From assembly GCA_038134285.1 (NCBI GenBank), contig JAYPUW010000003.1, positions 146,636 to 210,635 of the forward strand: a stretch of 64,000 bases of DNA, written 5' to 3'. The stretch's first letter is position 1. Every line of letters begins with the position of its first letter. The DNA comes from UBA3478 sp038134285. Lineage in GTDB: Bacteria > Bacteroidota > Bacteroidia > Flavobacteriales > Flavobacteriaceae. Position numbers and translations under genes: made by a program. Below, in pieces: positions 8,366 to 17,236 of this stretch. The notes below the pieces were generated by a model that was given only the letters and a program-made list of their open reading frames with translations, was not told the origin of the DNA and did not search any database.

Positions 8366-11300
8366 ATGCCTCAGCAAAAATTTCAAGGTTTTATTTATTT
8401 ATTAATTTGTATTCTTTCTTTCTTTTCATGTTCTAGGGACACCTTATTTAAAGAGGTTTCTTCTGAGCATTCGGGTATTGAGTTTTCAAATACAATTCTT
8501 GAGACTGATTCCTTTAACATATTAACCGAAGAATATATATTCAATGGCGGTGGAGTGGCAGTCGCTGATTTTAATTTAGACGGTTTACCGGATTTATTTT
8601 TTAGCGGAAATCAATCTCCAAGTGCTTTGTACTTGAATGAAGGAAACCTGAAATTTCATGATGTAAGTGAGCCGTCAGGGATTACCTCTGAACAAAGATG
8701 GTTTACTGGAACCTTGGTTCTTGATGTAAATGCTGATGGGTTCCCAGATATTTATGTGTCTGCAGGTATTGACGATCAACCAGAGATGAGGCGCAATGTA
8801 TTATGGGTTCATCAAGGTCTAGATGAGAATGGGGTTCCTAATTTTATCAATCTGGCTGATCAATATGGACTTGCAGATGCCCATAGAAGTATGTGGTCTG
8901 CCGTTTTGGACTATAATAACGACGAGCTACTCGACCTCTATGTTTTAAATAATGAGCAGGTAGGTATTTTACCAACCAATTATCGAGAAAAGGTTAATGA
9001 TGGAAGTTCGCCTAGTAATGATCGACTATATAGAAATAATGGAGATGGATCCTTTACAGATGTGACTATTGAAGCTGGTATTATTTATGAAGGATACGGC
9101 CTTGGTGTGGCTGTAGCTGATATAAATTATGATGGCTACGACGATCTTTATATCACAAACGACTACCTATCTAATGATTTACTTTATGTAAATACAGGAA
9201 ATTCTTCATTTCGTAATGAGATCCCTAAAAGAATTAAACATCAAAGTAAATTTTCTATGGGGGTTGACATCAATGATATCAATAATGATGGCTTATTAGA
9301 TATCGTTACTGCAGACATGCTTGGTGAAACGAATCAACGCATGAAAACTACGGTTTCAGGAGTCAATTATATATCTGAGGTATATAATAAAAGATGGGGT
9401 TATGAGCCACAGTACATGCGTAATATGTTGCATGTAGGGAATGGAAAGGACTTGCCCTTTAGCGAGGTTGGAATGTTTGCTGGCATTGAAAAAACAGACT
9501 GGAGTTGGTCGCCTCTTATGGCAGATATGGACAATGATGGTTTTAGAGATATTCTAATTTCCAATGGATTTCCTAGAGATGTGACAGATATGGATTTCAG
9601 TAATTATAAATTAGAGTTTGGCCAATATGCTTCGCCTCGAATGATTTTGGACAGCGTTCCAGTGGTTAAAATCCCTAATTATGCATTCAAGAATAATTCA
9701 AATCTAGCCTTCGAAGACATTAGCGAGGCTTGGGGTTTAAACATTCCTTCTTTTTCAAATGGTGCTGTTTATTCTGATTTGGATCTCGATGGAGATTTAG
9801 ATTATGTTGTTAATAACATAAATGACAAGGCTTTTATTTTTGAGAACACCGCTTCTAAGAAATTTAAAGAGCACAACTATATTCAACTTCAGTTGTCTGG
9901 ATCAACTACAAATCCATTAGGTATTGGGGCTAAAGTTTTTATTGAATATGATGGTCGTAAACTTTATAGCGAACAACGATTAGGCAGAGGTTATATGTCT
10001 TCAGTGGACCCTGTATTACATTTTGGATTAGGCAAAGGATCAGAAAAAGTAACCCTAACAATTATATGGCCAGATAATAAGAGTCAAATCATTCAGAATT
10101 TAGAAGTAAATAAGCGACACCTTATTAGTTATGATCAGTCGAGTCAAAACTCAAAGCCTTTAAGTGCGTATTTTTTAGAGGAAAATTCTGAAAAACCTCT
10201 TCTTGAAAGAAATAAAACGATTGTTTTTGCCAATTATGTGCACAAAGAAGAAGACATAATAGATTTCAGCGCTCAACATCTATTGCCGTACAAGATTTCG
10301 CAAAATAGCCCCGTATTGGCTACTGGAGATTTTGATGGAAACGGTCATGAAGATCTTATTATAGGAAGCTCATCGGGCTATAGTCCTCAAGTTTTTTTGC
10401 AGAACGAATTCGGTGATTTTGAACAATATCAGCTTTATAGTGATGAACGTCTTTGGGAGCATGAAGAGGCTGCTATAGTAGTTTTTGATATAGATAATGA
10501 TGGCGATGAAGATCTTTTTATGGCTTCAGGAGGGGGAGATTATAAGTCTCCTAAGAGTGTCTTTAATCAAGTTCTTCTCATAAATGATGGCAGCGGAAAC
10601 TTCGCTCATTCTACTAGCCTCATTCCTTCTCTCACTTTTAATGCAAGCACAGCGGAGGCCGTAGATTTTAATGATGATGGTTTAATGGATATTTTTTTAG
10701 GCGGTGGGGTAGTTCCAGGGCAATATCCACAGGCGCATAATAGTATGTTGTTACAAAATATCGGAGAGCGACTGGTCGATGTAACGGAAACACTTTTTCC
10801 AAATCTAGAAAATATAGGGATAGTAACTGATGTTAAGTGGCACGACATGGATAACGATGGTGATCTCGATCTTGTGGTTGCTGGACACTATAAACCAATT
10901 GAAATCTTCTTAAATGAAGGACAATATTTTCAACAGCTTACTACCTCCCTAGAAAATAAACTGGGTTGGTTCAATACCATTGAAATCAACGATTTTAATA
11001 AAGACGGATATCCGGATATTTTAGCTGGGAACTTCGGAAGCAATAATCTATATAAGGTTTCTGAAGAACGTCCGCTTACTCTTTTAGCCAAGGACTTTGA
11101 TTCTAATGGCTCAATTGATCCTGTTCTCTTTGCCTACTATAAGAATGAAGAGGGAGGATATTCTAATTATCCTGTTGCATTCTGGGGCGATGTGAGTAAA
11201 CAAAGCCCTCTTTTTAGAGGAAAATTTAATTTTTATTCTGAATACGGTAAGACAGATATTGAATCATTATTTACTGAAGAAGAGCTTAAAGGGGTCTTGA

Positions 11301-11686
11301 AATATTTTATGAACTTTGATCGTTCAGTGCTCATGCTTAACACTGGCAATATGGATTTTGAACCTATTGATTTGCCATTAGAAGCGCAGTTAGGACCCAT
11401 TAATGACTTTCTAGTTTTAGATCTAAATCAAGATGGAAATCTAGATATTATGGCAGTTGGAAATAACTATGGCAATGAAGTATTCGTTGGGCATTTAGAC
11501 GCCTTAAATGGGCTTGTGCTCCTTGGAGATGGCAGTGGCGGGTTTAAAGTCGTTAAAAACGCCCAAAGTGGATTTAATGTGCCATTTGACGCTAAACGAC
11601 TAGTGCGCTTGAAAATCGGGAGCGGAAAAGATCTTTTCATTGCATCTCAGAACCGTGATACGCTTATGGTTTACACTAAAAATTAA
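8366..11686 (+). CDS. FG-GAP/VCBS repeat lipoprotein with ASPIC/UnbV domain
   Basis: I place the start at ATG 8366, giving 1,106 residues, because it begins a lipoprotein signal with lipobox SFFSC (Cys22); an ATG at 8330 lies in a terminator hairpin. The first half holds FG-GAP/VCBS calcium-binding blades such as VADFNLDGLPDLFFSG, DVNADGFPDIYVSA and DINDINNDGLLDI. An ASPIC/UnbV domain follows at about residues 505-580 (GIGAKVFIEYDGRKLYSEQR ... LHFGLG). The second half has further blades (ATGDFDGNGHEDLIIGSS, DIDNDGDEDLFMAS, DMDNDGDLDLVVAGH), so it is probably two propellers. Related proteins (CRTAC1-like) are frequent beside SusC/SusD pairs and are thought to act on the cell surface, but their role is not known. 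Base use is clearly AT-rich. Confidence 0.88.
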   Translation: MPQQKFQGFIYLLICILSFFSCSRDTLFKEVSSEHSGIEFSNTILETDSFNILTEEYIFNGGGVAVADFNLDGLPDLFFSGNQSPSALYLNEGNLKFHDVSEPSGITSEQRWFTGTLVLDVNADGFPDIYVSAGIDDQPEMRRNVLWVHQGLDENGVPNFINLADQYGLADAHRSMWSAVLDYNNDELLDLYVLNNEQVGILPTNYREKVNDGSSPSNDRLYRNNGDGSFTDVTIEAGIIYEGYGLGVAVADINYDGYDDLYITNDYLSNDLLYVNTGNSSFRNEIPKRIKHQSKFSMGVDINDINNDGLLDIVTADMLGETNQRMKTTVSGVNYISEVYNKRWGYEPQYMRNMLHVGNGKDLPFSEVGMFAGIEKTDWSWSPLMADMDNDGFRDILISNGFPRDVTDMDFSNYKLEFGQYASPRMILDSVPVVKIPNYAFKNNSNLAFEDISEAWGLNIPSFSNGAVYSDLDLDGDLDYVVNNINDKAFIFENTASKKFKEHNYIQLQLSGSTTNPLGIGAKVFIEYDGRKLYSEQRLGRGYMSSVDPVLHFGLGKGSEKVTLTIIWPDNKSQIIQNLEVNKRHLISYDQSSQNSKPLSAYFLEENSEKPLLERNKTIVFANYVHKEEDIIDFSAQHLLPYKISQNSPVLATGDFDGNGHEDLIIGSSSGYSPQVFLQNEFGDFEQYQLYSDERLWEHEEAAIVVFDIDNDGDEDLFMASGGGDYKSPKSVFNQVLLINDGSGNFAHSTSLIPSLTFNASTAEAVDFNDDGLMDIFLGGGVVPGQYPQAHNSMLLQNIGERLVDVTETLFPNLENIGIVTDVKWHDMDNDGDLDLVVAGHYKPIEIFLNEGQYFQQLTTSLENKLGWFNTIEINDFNKDGYPDILAGNFGSNNLYKVSEERPLTLLAKDFDSNGSIDPVLFAYYKNEEGGYSNYPVAFWGDVSKQSPLFRGKFNFYSEYGKTDIESLFTEEELKGVLKYFMNFDRSVLMLNTGNMDFEPIDLPLEAQLGPINDFLVLDLNQDGNLDIMAVGNNYGNEVFVGHLDALNGLVLLGDGSGGFKVVKNAQSGFNVPFDAKRLVRLKIGSGKDLFIASQNRDTLMVYTKN

Positions 11687-11725
11687 GATTTATACCTTTT
11701 TAAAAATAACCTCATTGGATAACCC

Positions 11726-12505
11726 ATGAAAAAAATTCTAATCACCCTATTGTTGATAATTGGAGCGAATGCTTTCATACAAGCGCAGGCTCCAAAAAAG
11801 TTATTGGCCATTTTTGCGCATCCAGATGACGAGCAAACGGTGGCGCCTTTATTGGTTCAATCGATTGAAAATGGGGTAGAAGTTACCCTAGTGATTGCGA
11901 CTGACGGAAGACTTGGTACCAATGAATACACCGATTACGAGGCCGGAGACGGTCTTGCTTCGATTCGACGCGAAGAATTAAAATGTGCGGCCGCAACCCT
12001 CGGGGTTGAGCTGATTCATCTCAATTACCACGATCAATTAAGGTCGGCAGAGGGCTATGACGGACACATTCCTCACGTTCGTAGCCTTCTCAAAGAGATT
12101 ACTGACATTGTGGAGCGCATCCAGCCTGATGCCATTGTAACCTGGGGGCCAGACGGAGCCTCAAATCACATGGACCATCGACTAGTAGGCGCTACCGTAA
12201 CTCAGATCTTCACTTCACGTCAGTGGAACAATGATATGCAATTGTATTTCTTTGGAATCCCAAGTGACATCCTCCCCTCAAATGAGGCGGTCATACAGCG
12301 AGGAACTGACAGAAGTTTATTGAATGTTCAAATCCCATTTGAGCTGCATCATCTCGACATCGCCTATGAGGCGCTCAGATGCCACGCAAGCCAGTATCCG
12401 AGCTATATAGTTGATCAGATGAAAAAGGAGCGTCAGGCGTTAGAACAAAAGGTGTTCTTGCGTCAGTTTGTCGCGCCTACGGGTGTAACAGAAAGCCTCT
12501 TCTAG
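11726..12505 (+). CDS. Exported PIG-L/LmbE family deacetylase
   Basis: The product has 259 residues, with a signal peptide MKKILITLLLIIGANAFIQA and cleavage near residue 20-22. The zinc-binding motif AHPDDE is at residues 31-36 and the second motif HMDH at 148-151, as in N-acetylglucosaminyl-PI, mycothiol and bacillithiol-pathway deacetylases. All expected metal ligands (His32, Asp35, His148) appear present, so it should be an active amidase that removes acyl groups from N-acyl sugars or similar compounds. Its export suggests an extracellular or periplasmic substrate, possibly one imported by the SusC/SusD pair upstream. A near-consensus promoter box TATACCTTTT lies at about 11,689-11,698. 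The stop overlaps the convergent M81 gene by four bases. Confidence 0.85.
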   Translation: MKKILITLLLIIGANAFIQAQAPKKLLAIFAHPDDEQTVAPLLVQSIENGVEVTLVIATDGRLGTNEYTDYEAGDGLASIRREELKCAAATLGVELIHLNYHDQLRSAEGYDGHIPHVRSLLKEITDIVERIQPDAIVTWGPDGASNHMDHRLVGATVTQIFTSRQWNNDMQLYFFGIPSDILPSNEAVIQRGTDRSLLNVQIPFELHHLDIAYEALRCHASQYPSYIVDQMKKERQALEQKVFLRQFVAPTGVTESLF

Positions 12506-14052
12506 TTGGTGTCAGAAGCTTCGATCAGCCTTGCACTGAGGTCAGGATCTTCCATGTCTTTGTCCACGGGAAACATCGGACGCTTAATGCGTTTGTAGCC
12601 CAGCCTATCAAGGTCTTGATCCACACCTCCAGGAGTAAGCGCCATCACCCAGTCACCGCGCATGTCGTAAAGTTCAGGAACAAGGTATCCGATCTTAACT
12701 ACCACGATGTCTGCTGAGCGCGGATCTAGATTGAGATCTGTAAAGTCTTTTTCATAATGGTAAGGTTTGCGCTTTTTGGTCACAATAACACTTACGCTAC
12801 CCGTCTTGACTACCACTTCGACTTCGGCATCACGGTCGCCTTCTTTAATAGCCGTAACGGTTCCGTTGAGTTTGATGGGACCGGAGAAACGATCGTCTAC
12901 GAGTGCACCTACGTGCCCCTCAACAGTGCCGCCAACGCCAACCCTAAGGGCATTTTCAATGAGTTCTGGACCAGGAATCGAGGCATAGATTAAATGCAGA
13001 CCACCAGCCGACTTGAATTCATCACCAATCAAGAGTTCATTGAGTGTATGGGTTACATCACCAGCCCCTCCGGCAGTAGGATTATCACCCATATCACTGA
13101 TCATAAATGGCTTTTTAGTGCTTTTTAGTGCTTGAGCTAGTGCATCCTCTAGTGTGGTTGTAGGAGCCACGAATTCGAATTCATTGCGCACGCTCCAAAA
13201 GGCCTTCGCAAGCTTTTCTGCCCCTGAGGTAACCGCTTCTTTGTCATCTCCGGTAACCATGACCACTGCGTGATTACGCGGCTCGTCGGCCCATGCGTAT
13301 CCGATCCAGATGGCGGCATCGATTACTCCAGGACTATCCGCTACTCCAGGAACCTGCGCGTAAAGGCTCTTTCCGGGTTCTATTCGTGTACTGGTCTTCT
13401 CACCCGGAAGCAAGATCGGAACCGGAATCCACGCTTTGTATGCCGGCTTGCCCTTGCCTGATTCTAAGCGCTCAAGCAGATTGTCTACAGCCCGTTTCTT
13501 CGATTCTAGGGCATCTTCATGAGGCGCCATGCGGTAACAGGTAATTAGGTCAGAATGCGTTGCGAGAACTTCTGACACATTGCCATGCAGATCCATAGAG
13601 GTTGAGATCAGTGTTTCTGTTCCTACGACTTGTCGGATGCGTTTAATGAGATCTCCTTCGGCATCGTCTATCCCCTGAACGCTCATGGCTCCGTGGATAT
13701 CAAAAAAGAGCCCGTCATACGGACCGTTTTCTTTTAAAAGGGTAAGGGTCTGTTCAACCAGTGATTCGTAGGCCTCACGTGTTACGATTCCGCCTGGAAG
13801 AGATTTTCCGATGAGCGTGGGCACCCATTCGGCACGCTGACGATTTAATGAATCCTCAGCAAAAAAAGGATATCGGTCAAATATTTCATCTCCAATCTTA
13901 GCATGAAAGGCTGCTTCATCTGTAGTGGCAGGTGAAAAGGTGCTCGATTCAATTCCTAAACCGGCAATCGCGATGCGCGGCAGGGTAGATGCGGGTTCTT
14001 GAGTAGCGCAAGAAGCAAGCAGTATTATGCTGAGTAAAAGGAGTTTTTTCAT
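12502..14052 (-). CDS. M81 family metallopeptidase (MlrC-like) lipoprotein
   Basis: I use ATG 14052 rather than an upstream in-frame TTG, giving 516 residues with the lipobox LLASC (Cys15). The body matches the M81/DUF1485 family, named for the microcystin-degrading enzyme MlrC: IAGLGIESSTFSP at the start, LFFDIHGAMSVQG and ISTSMDLHGNVSEV (candidate metal ligands Asp and His), CYRMAPHEDALESKKRA, and SDMGDNPTAGGAGDVTHTLNE further on, then an MlrC C-terminal domain. These are zinc enzymes that hydrolyse linear peptides or related amides. Family length is about 490-520, so it is full length. It converges on the LmbE-type gene with a four-base overlap. Substrate unknown. Confidence 0.85.
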   Translation of the reverse strand: MKKLLLLSIILLASCATQEPASTLPRIAIAGLGIESSTFSPATTDEAAFHAKIGDEIFDRYPFFAEDSLNRQRAEWVPTLIGKSLPGGIVTREAYESLVEQTLTLLKENGPYDGLFFDIHGAMSVQGIDDAEGDLIKRIRQVVGTETLISTSMDLHGNVSEVLATHSDLITCYRMAPHEDALESKKRAVDNLLERLESGKGKPAYKAWIPVPILLPGEKTSTRIEPGKSLYAQVPGVADSPGVIDAAIWIGYAWADEPRNHAVVMVTGDDKEAVTSGAEKLAKAFWSVRNEFEFVAPTTTLEDALAQALKSTKKPFMISDMGDNPTAGGAGDVTHTLNELLIGDEFKSAGGLHLIYASIPGPELIENALRVGVGGTVEGHVGALVDDRFSGPIKLNGTVTAIKEGDRDAEVEVVVKTGSVSVIVTKKRKPYHYEKDFTDLNLDPRSADIVVVKIGYLVPELYDMRGDWVMALTPGGVDQDLDRLGYKRIKRPMFPVDKDMEDPDLSARLIEASDTN

Positions 14053-14113
14053 CTTCAAGAAAGGTTGATTCTTCTTAAAGATATTAAAAACTCGCTCCCA
14101 AAATAGTCCTGCT

Positions 14114-15145
14114 CTATTCTACTCTGAAGCTGAAGACGTCAGAGGTCACTGAAATCGATTCGTCTGCTGCGACTACCTTCCAATAATAGATGCCTTCAGA
14201 CACTTCAACTTCTTGTGAAGCCTCTGAAAGATCAGCGAAAATGGTTGTGGCGTCTCCTTCTTCGAAGGTCTCTGAAGTGCTCACGATTAAGGTGTAGGTT
14301 AAGGCGTCTTCATCTGGATCCGTGGCTTCCCATTGAAGGGTTACCTTACCATCTGTTGGACTGACTGTAGCACCAGGAGTCGGGCTTACCGCAGTGGCCG
14401 CAAAAGGAGCTGCATTTTGCTCTGCTTCTCCTGCCAAATAAAATTGCCATTCATCACTCGAGCTACTATTGGCACAGTTTTTAGCGACCACTTTCCAGGT
14501 GTAAGCCTGCGCACGCTCGAGTTCTAGGCTCGTTTCTGTTCCTTCGATATCACTGTAAGTGGTGCTTGTGCCCGAAGTATTATTCGTGAGTACGATATCA
14601 TAAAGGTCAGTATTTTCAGCAGCCCCCCAGCTAAAACTAACAGCGGCTACATTTCCATTGACCTCACCTACTTCGCATGCTTTATCGTTTTCAGGTAGGC
14701 TGAGCGACGAAACACCAGGTATGCTGGCTAGGGTAAAGCTCCATGTGGAAGAATCCGCAGTAGATGAACTTTTGTTTTTGGATGTAACCTTCCAGTTGTA
14801 GGTTTGTCCGCGCTGAAGATCTAGTGTTGCTGAGGTTCCAGTCACATTGTTTTTGTTACTGACAGCATTGGTTGCCGTATTGGTTACTGTAAGATCATAA
14901 GAGGTGGCATTAGTTGCCGCCGACCAGCTAAAACTAACTGTTGCTGTAGAAGAGCTAACTCCTTGCCCACCTTCACAATCTTCATTATTAGCTGGAAGAC
15001 TCAATGTTGATGAACTAGGAGGTGGAGGTTGAGTTCCTGGGTCTTCTACTTGTGGTAAAATTCCTGGATCTTCGGTAGAACAGGAAATCAAAAACACCAT
15101 AAACAATAGTGTGCTTATAATTTTAAGGTCAAGCCTGAAGCTCAT
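14114..15145 (-). CDS. Lipoprotein with three fibronectin type III-like domains
   Basis: The product has 343 residues with a lipobox FLISC (Cys22). A short Pro-rich linker follows (GTQPPPPSSS), then three domains of about 90-100 residues. The first two are clear duplicates: each has LSLP-N, a Cys near the start, VSFSW(S/G)AA, a YD strand and YNWKV or YTWKV near the end. The third starts SPTPGATVSPTDGKVTLQW and contains DPDEDALTYTL, the common FnIII-like module of Bacteroidota surface proteins. It begins three bases after the DUF1501 gene on the same strand, so the two are cotranscribed and probably work together at the cell surface. No enzymatic motif is seen. Confidence 0.8.
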   Translation of the reverse strand: MSFRLDLKIISTLLFMVFLISCSTEDPGILPQVEDPGTQPPPPSSSTLSLPANNEDCEGGQGVSSSTATVSFSWSAATNATSYDLTVTNTATNAVSNKNNVTGTSATLDLQRGQTYNWKVTSKNKSSSTADSSTWSFTLASIPGVSSLSLPENDKACEVGEVNGNVAAVSFSWGAAENTDLYDIVLTNNTSGTSTTYSDIEGTETSLELERAQAYTWKVVAKNCANSSSSDEWQFYLAGEAEQNAAPFAATAVSPTPGATVSPTDGKVTLQWEATDPDEDALTYTLIVSTSETFEEGDATTIFADLSEASQEVEVSEGIYYWKVVAADESISVTSDVFSFRVE

Positions 15146-15148
15146 ATT

Positions 15149-17236
15149 TTATTCTTTAATGATTTTATGCGAAGTGTTTACTGTAGCCGATTTCAAAGTT
15201 ACAATATATACTCCACTAGATAAATTTGAAATATCGATGGCCCCATAGCGTCTGCTGCCAAGCTCTAAGATGGTATTCATCATTGAACTGCCTTGCAATG
15301 AAGTTACTTGTAAATTTACGCTCCTATCTGATCCTCCCACATAGAGTTGCAGTGGACCTGAGGTAGGGTTAGGATATACTTTAACTTCTTCAGAGACGAA
15401 TATTTCTTCGAAGTACACGCCTTGACATTCAATGTCTGTTTTCACTTGTAGAATGTTGTTTCCGGCAACAAGCGGAAGGGTTATGGTGCTCTTCTCAGTG
15501 GTTATAGGTTTACCGTTTAAGGTGACTTGGTACTGTTTGGCTCCTCTTAGACTGAGGTCAACGGTACGCGTATTGGTATTCACTACAGCATTGGTTTCAA
15601 GCGGCGCAGGTTCACCTACAGTAACAGTGTAGCAACGCTCGTAATTGGTTTGCCCATCTACAGAGAAACAGATGTTGTAAGATCCGGTTGCAAGCCCTTC
15701 AAGTGTTGCAAAGTAATTGTTAGTCGCATTGAGTTCACCAGTTCCTGCAGCGCCTGCGTCGTAGGTGTAGCTGTAACGTTCGTCTTTTGCAGAAAGAGCT
15801 ATAGAACCGTTGTTCATACCCGCACAACTTGCCGAGGTAACCAATACGGTGAACGTGTCGGCTGCGAGGCTGAAAACTTCGCATCCGTTGGTATCAACTA
15901 TGGCTCCTGCTGGAGTGTCGTTGCACAAGTCGTCACGGTCAAGCACCCCGTCTCCATCTTGGTCGATGGCGGAGCCGGTGATTGGAAGTTTCTCAAAGTC
16001 TTTGAATAGAGCTGCTTTTTCCGTTTCCGCGTCAGCACCCATCCATTGATCCAATATGGAAGCATAGATCTGTCTGAAATCAAATTCTACTGCAAGATTA
16101 TCTTGCCAGCGCGCAACCTCTGGTATTTCAGGGTTCTTTCCAAGTATATCATCACTAATTCTATTTCCAAAGATGAACATTGGAGCGGCTGTACCGTGAT
16201 CTGTGCCGTATGATGCGTTTGAGTTTATGGTTCTTCCAAACTCTGAGAAAGTCATAGTCAACACTCGATGGGAGTCACCAGACTCGTCAAGACTTCTTAT
16301 AAAAGCTGTAACGCTATCATTAAGGTCTTTTAATATGTTAGAATGCTCTCCTTTAGTAGGATCGGAAAAATCAACTTGTCTATCATGAGTATCAAATCCT
16401 CCTATATCAACCATGTAAATCCGACTATTAAGCCCACCTCGAATCAAACGACTCGCTGTTTCTAATTGCCATCCTAGATGACTATTAGGAAAGTAATCAA
16501 CTGCGTCACTGGCTTCGTAAGCTTCCTTGACTACCTGGCCATATTCATTAGATTGCTTAGCAATTAATTGAACGTACTTTAGCTTATCTCCAGAAAAGGT
16601 GTTTGGATACTCATTATCAAAATCATTTATTATTTCAATAAGCTGATCTGGGTTATTTACAATATAACTTGGAAATGAATATTGCCCTATAGTTGTAAGA
16701 GATGAAGCCCAACCTAGTTCAATCGCTAATGGATGAGGAAATTGATCGTTTGGATATTGGGTTGGAAATCCTGGATGCTCAGCTTCTATATAACGTCCGA
16801 TCCATCCTGAAGATAAAAATTGATCATAGTTTGAAGCCGACTGCCAAATATCCATCGATCTAAAATGAGAAAAATCGGGAACATCATATCCTACGTTCTG
16901 AATAATCTTCATTCGTTTTTCGTCAGAAAGAATTTTAAAATCTGAAAGACTGGGATGAAGAGCTATATCATTTTTGCCAAGTTGGATTAACTTATTTTCT
17001 GGCATTATAACATGAGGACGAACTTTGCTTAAATTGGAGTATTGATCAAGAGGAATAACTGTATTCAAACCATCGTTTCCACCATTCAACCTAATTAAAA
17101 CTAAAATCTTACCCGAATCAATTGTATTATTAAGTAAGTCATTTGAGGCGAGACTCCATTTTAAATTTATTGCTGGAATTAGCGCTCCTAATGCAGCAAC
17201 ATGAGATATATCATGTAAAAAATCTCTTCTTTTCAT
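15149..17236 (-). CDS. DUF1501 protein with twin-arginine start and type IX sorting domain
   Basis: The product has 695 residues. The N-terminus is MKRRDFLHD followed by a hydrophobic stretch, a twin-arginine (Tat) type signal as usual for DUF1501 proteins. The DUF1501 domain (about residues 40-415) has VLIRLNGGNDGLN, DFSHFRSMDIWQSAS, DIGGFDTHDRQ and TFSEFGRTINSNASYGTDHG, a sulfatase/phosphatase-like fold with conserved Asp and His residues. Near residue 425 there is a thrombospondin type 3-like calcium segment (DQDGDGVLDRDDLCNDTP). The C-terminus is a type A type IX sorting domain: VKVYPNPTSG, then ISNLSSGVYIV and KIIKE at the end. The start overlaps the DUF1800 stop by one base (TGATG), indicating translational coupling. 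The function of the family is unknown. Confidence 0.88.
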   Translation of the reverse strand: MKRRDFLHDISHVAALGALIPAINLKWSLASNDLLNNTIDSGKILVLIRLNGGNDGLNTVIPLDQYSNLSKVRPHVIMPENKLIQLGKNDIALHPSLSDFKILSDEKRMKIIQNVGYDVPDFSHFRSMDIWQSASNYDQFLSSGWIGRYIEAEHPGFPTQYPNDQFPHPLAIELGWASSLTTIGQYSFPSYIVNNPDQLIEIINDFDNEYPNTFSGDKLKYVQLIAKQSNEYGQVVKEAYEASDAVDYFPNSHLGWQLETASRLIRGGLNSRIYMVDIGGFDTHDRQVDFSDPTKGEHSNILKDLNDSVTAFIRSLDESGDSHRVLTMTFSEFGRTINSNASYGTDHGTAAPMFIFGNRISDDILGKNPEIPEVARWQDNLAVEFDFRQIYASILDQWMGADAETEKAALFKDFEKLPITGSAIDQDGDGVLDRDDLCNDTPAGAIVDTNGCEVFSLAADTFTVLVTSASCAGMNNGSIALSAKDERYSYTYDAGAAGTGELNATNNYFATLEGLATGSYNICFSVDGQTNYERCYTVTVGEPAPLETNAVVNTNTRTVDLSLRGAKQYQVTLNGKPITTEKSTITLPLVAGNNILQVKTDIECQGVYFEEIFVSEEVKVYPNPTSGPLQLYVGGSDRSVNLQVTSLQGSSMMNTILELGSRRYGAIDISNLSSGVYIVTLKSATVNTSHKIIKE

